Of a stretch of 64,000 bases of DNA, positions 63,354 to 64,000 are shown piece after piece. Origin of the DNA: Thermophagus sp052400625. GTDB taxonomy: Bacteria; Bacteroidota; Bacteroidia; Bacteroidales; Marinilabiliaceae. How positions within the stretch are numbered: the stretch's first letter is position 1; the number at the start of each line of letters is the position of its first letter. Position numbers and translations under genes: made by a program. The notes under the pieces were generated by a model, which saw only the letters and a list, made by a program, of their open reading frames with translations, was not told where the DNA came from and ran no database searches. Location of the stretch: assembly GCA_052400625.1 (NCBI GenBank), contig JBQTGH010000003.1. One strand, written 5' to 3'.

Positions 63354-64000
63354 TCAACATCTATTGTTCTTGAAAGCTTTCTCAATCAGGTCGGCTTTTT
63401 TAATTGACTTTCGCATCCAGGCAAGCAATAATTGATTACGATATTTATAATTGATTTTCCACTCGGAAACATCTAGTTGTTTACGAATATGGGTAGAAAA
63501 ATGTTGCAGCATGATGGCCGCAGCTACTGAGATGTTCAAACTTTCGGTAAAGCCAATCATTGGAATGGTAATAAAATCGTCTGCCAAATTTCTAACCACA
63601 TCCGAAATACCATTTTTTTCATTGCCTAAGATTAAGGCAACAGGCCCGTTACAAATATCCAGATCATAAAATGGCAAGGCAGTTTTATCTGGAACTGTAG
63701 CAATGATTCTATAATTTTTTTTCTTCAAATTGGAAAGAACGGTTTGGGTGGTATTTCCATCCCTATCAGCATAATGATGAAGAGATAGCCATTTGGATGC
63801 ACCGAGGGCAACATCCGGATTTACTTCATAATTGTTGTCATCGTCAATGATATGCACATCCTGCACGCCAAAACAGTCACAACTTCGAAGTACAGCTGAG
63901 GCATTGTGCGAATGAAAAATATTTTCCAGAACAACGGTCAAATAGTTAGTCCTATTATCAATAACCCTTTCAAACAACTGAAATCGTTCAGTTGTCAAAA
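63354..64000 (-). CDS. TrmH/SpoU-family RNA 2'-O-methyltransferase, cut by the window end
   Basis: At least 215 residues are visible. The SPOUT knot motifs are IFHSHNASAVLRSCDCFGV, ALILGNEKNGIS and TIPMIGFTESLNISVAAAIML, as in TrmH (tRNA Gm18 methyltransferase). A basic C-terminal helix (RKSIKKADLIEKAFKNN) matches the family. The first codon in the window is not a natural start: the frame stays open (FLTTERFQLFERVIDNRTNY), which is the interior of the TrmH N-terminus. About 15-20 residues are therefore probably missing beyond 64000. Confidence 0.88.
   Translation of the reverse strand, partial: LTTERFQLFERVIDNRTNYLTVVLENIFHSHNASAVLRSCDCFGVQDVHIIDDDNNYEVNPDVALGASKWLSLHHYADRDGNTTQTVLSNLKKKNYRIIATVPDKTALPFYDLDICNGPVALILGNEKNGISDVVRNLADDFITIPMIGFTESLNISVAAAIMLQHFSTHIRKQLDVSEWKINYKYRNQLLLAWMRKSIKKADLIEKAFKNNRC

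Overview
The window looks like a chromosomal segment of an anaerobic or facultative member of Bacteroidota, most likely a Marinilabiliales/Prolixibacteraceae-type organism. The evidence is indirect: C-terminal type IX secretion (T9SS) sorting domains on a GLUG adhesin and a trypsin-like protease, many SPII lipoproteins, promoters of the Bacteroidota TAnnTTTG type, almost no Shine-Dalgarno signals, and a Ptb-Buk/AckA-Pta fermentation cluster. No rRNA, tRNA, CRISPR array, prophage or complete insertion sequence was seen.

Region 1 (1-12.8 kb) is accessory DNA. It holds an AraC-type membrane regulator and a T9SS GLUG adhesin, bracketed by two direct copies of a 167-bp element with terminal inverted repeats. 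Next comes a translationally coupled pair of periplasmic-binding lipoproteins. One is a substrate-binding domain fused to a legumain-type (C13) cysteine protease domain, which is the most unusual protein in the window. The other is a BMP/PnrA-like lipoprotein. A divergent small lipoprotein gene follows; it has been duplicated in tandem, and the second copy still carries a decayed stub of the legumain-fusion gene. Low-coding DNA and a sodium/solute symporter end the region.

Region 2 (14.4-20.4 kb) is ferrous-iron control: a broken methyltransferase gene, a DtxR-family repressor whose ancestral start codon appears mutated to ACG, a palindromic operator candidate, a membrane-anchored DtxR-FeoA-FeoA fusion and FeoB.

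Region 3 (20.4-44.7 kb) is mostly housekeeping: a GDSL-lipoprotein/FadL pair, DUF4301, a compact operon (TPR, phosphosulfolactate synthase, DUF368/PopT, AroE, SUI1), ferritin, biotin carboxylase with its biotin carrier, DciA-like/RecF, a TPR membrane protein with RibH, CorA, a PAS histidine kinase, an auto-adhesin-like protein with aminopeptidase P, a TlpA-like thioredoxin and a DUF4465 lipoprotein.

Region 4 (44.7-52.7 kb) has a T9SS protease and, on the minus strand, pta, a 3-hydroxyacyl-CoA dehydrogenase, ackA, ptb and buk, which together can make acetate and butyrate with ATP gain.

Region 5 (53-64 kb) has a C69 dipeptidase, ThiL, a LysE exporter, a PiT-PhoU fusion followed by a porin and a beta-helix lipoprotein (probably phosphate uptake), a LytTR regulator and a TrmH-type methyltransferase cut by the window end.

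A 109-bp repeat family (here called R2) is scattered through the window in five full and several partial copies. In two full copies and one partial copy its right end supplies the start codon of the adjacent gene (ackA, the biotin carrier, a 56-aa ORF).
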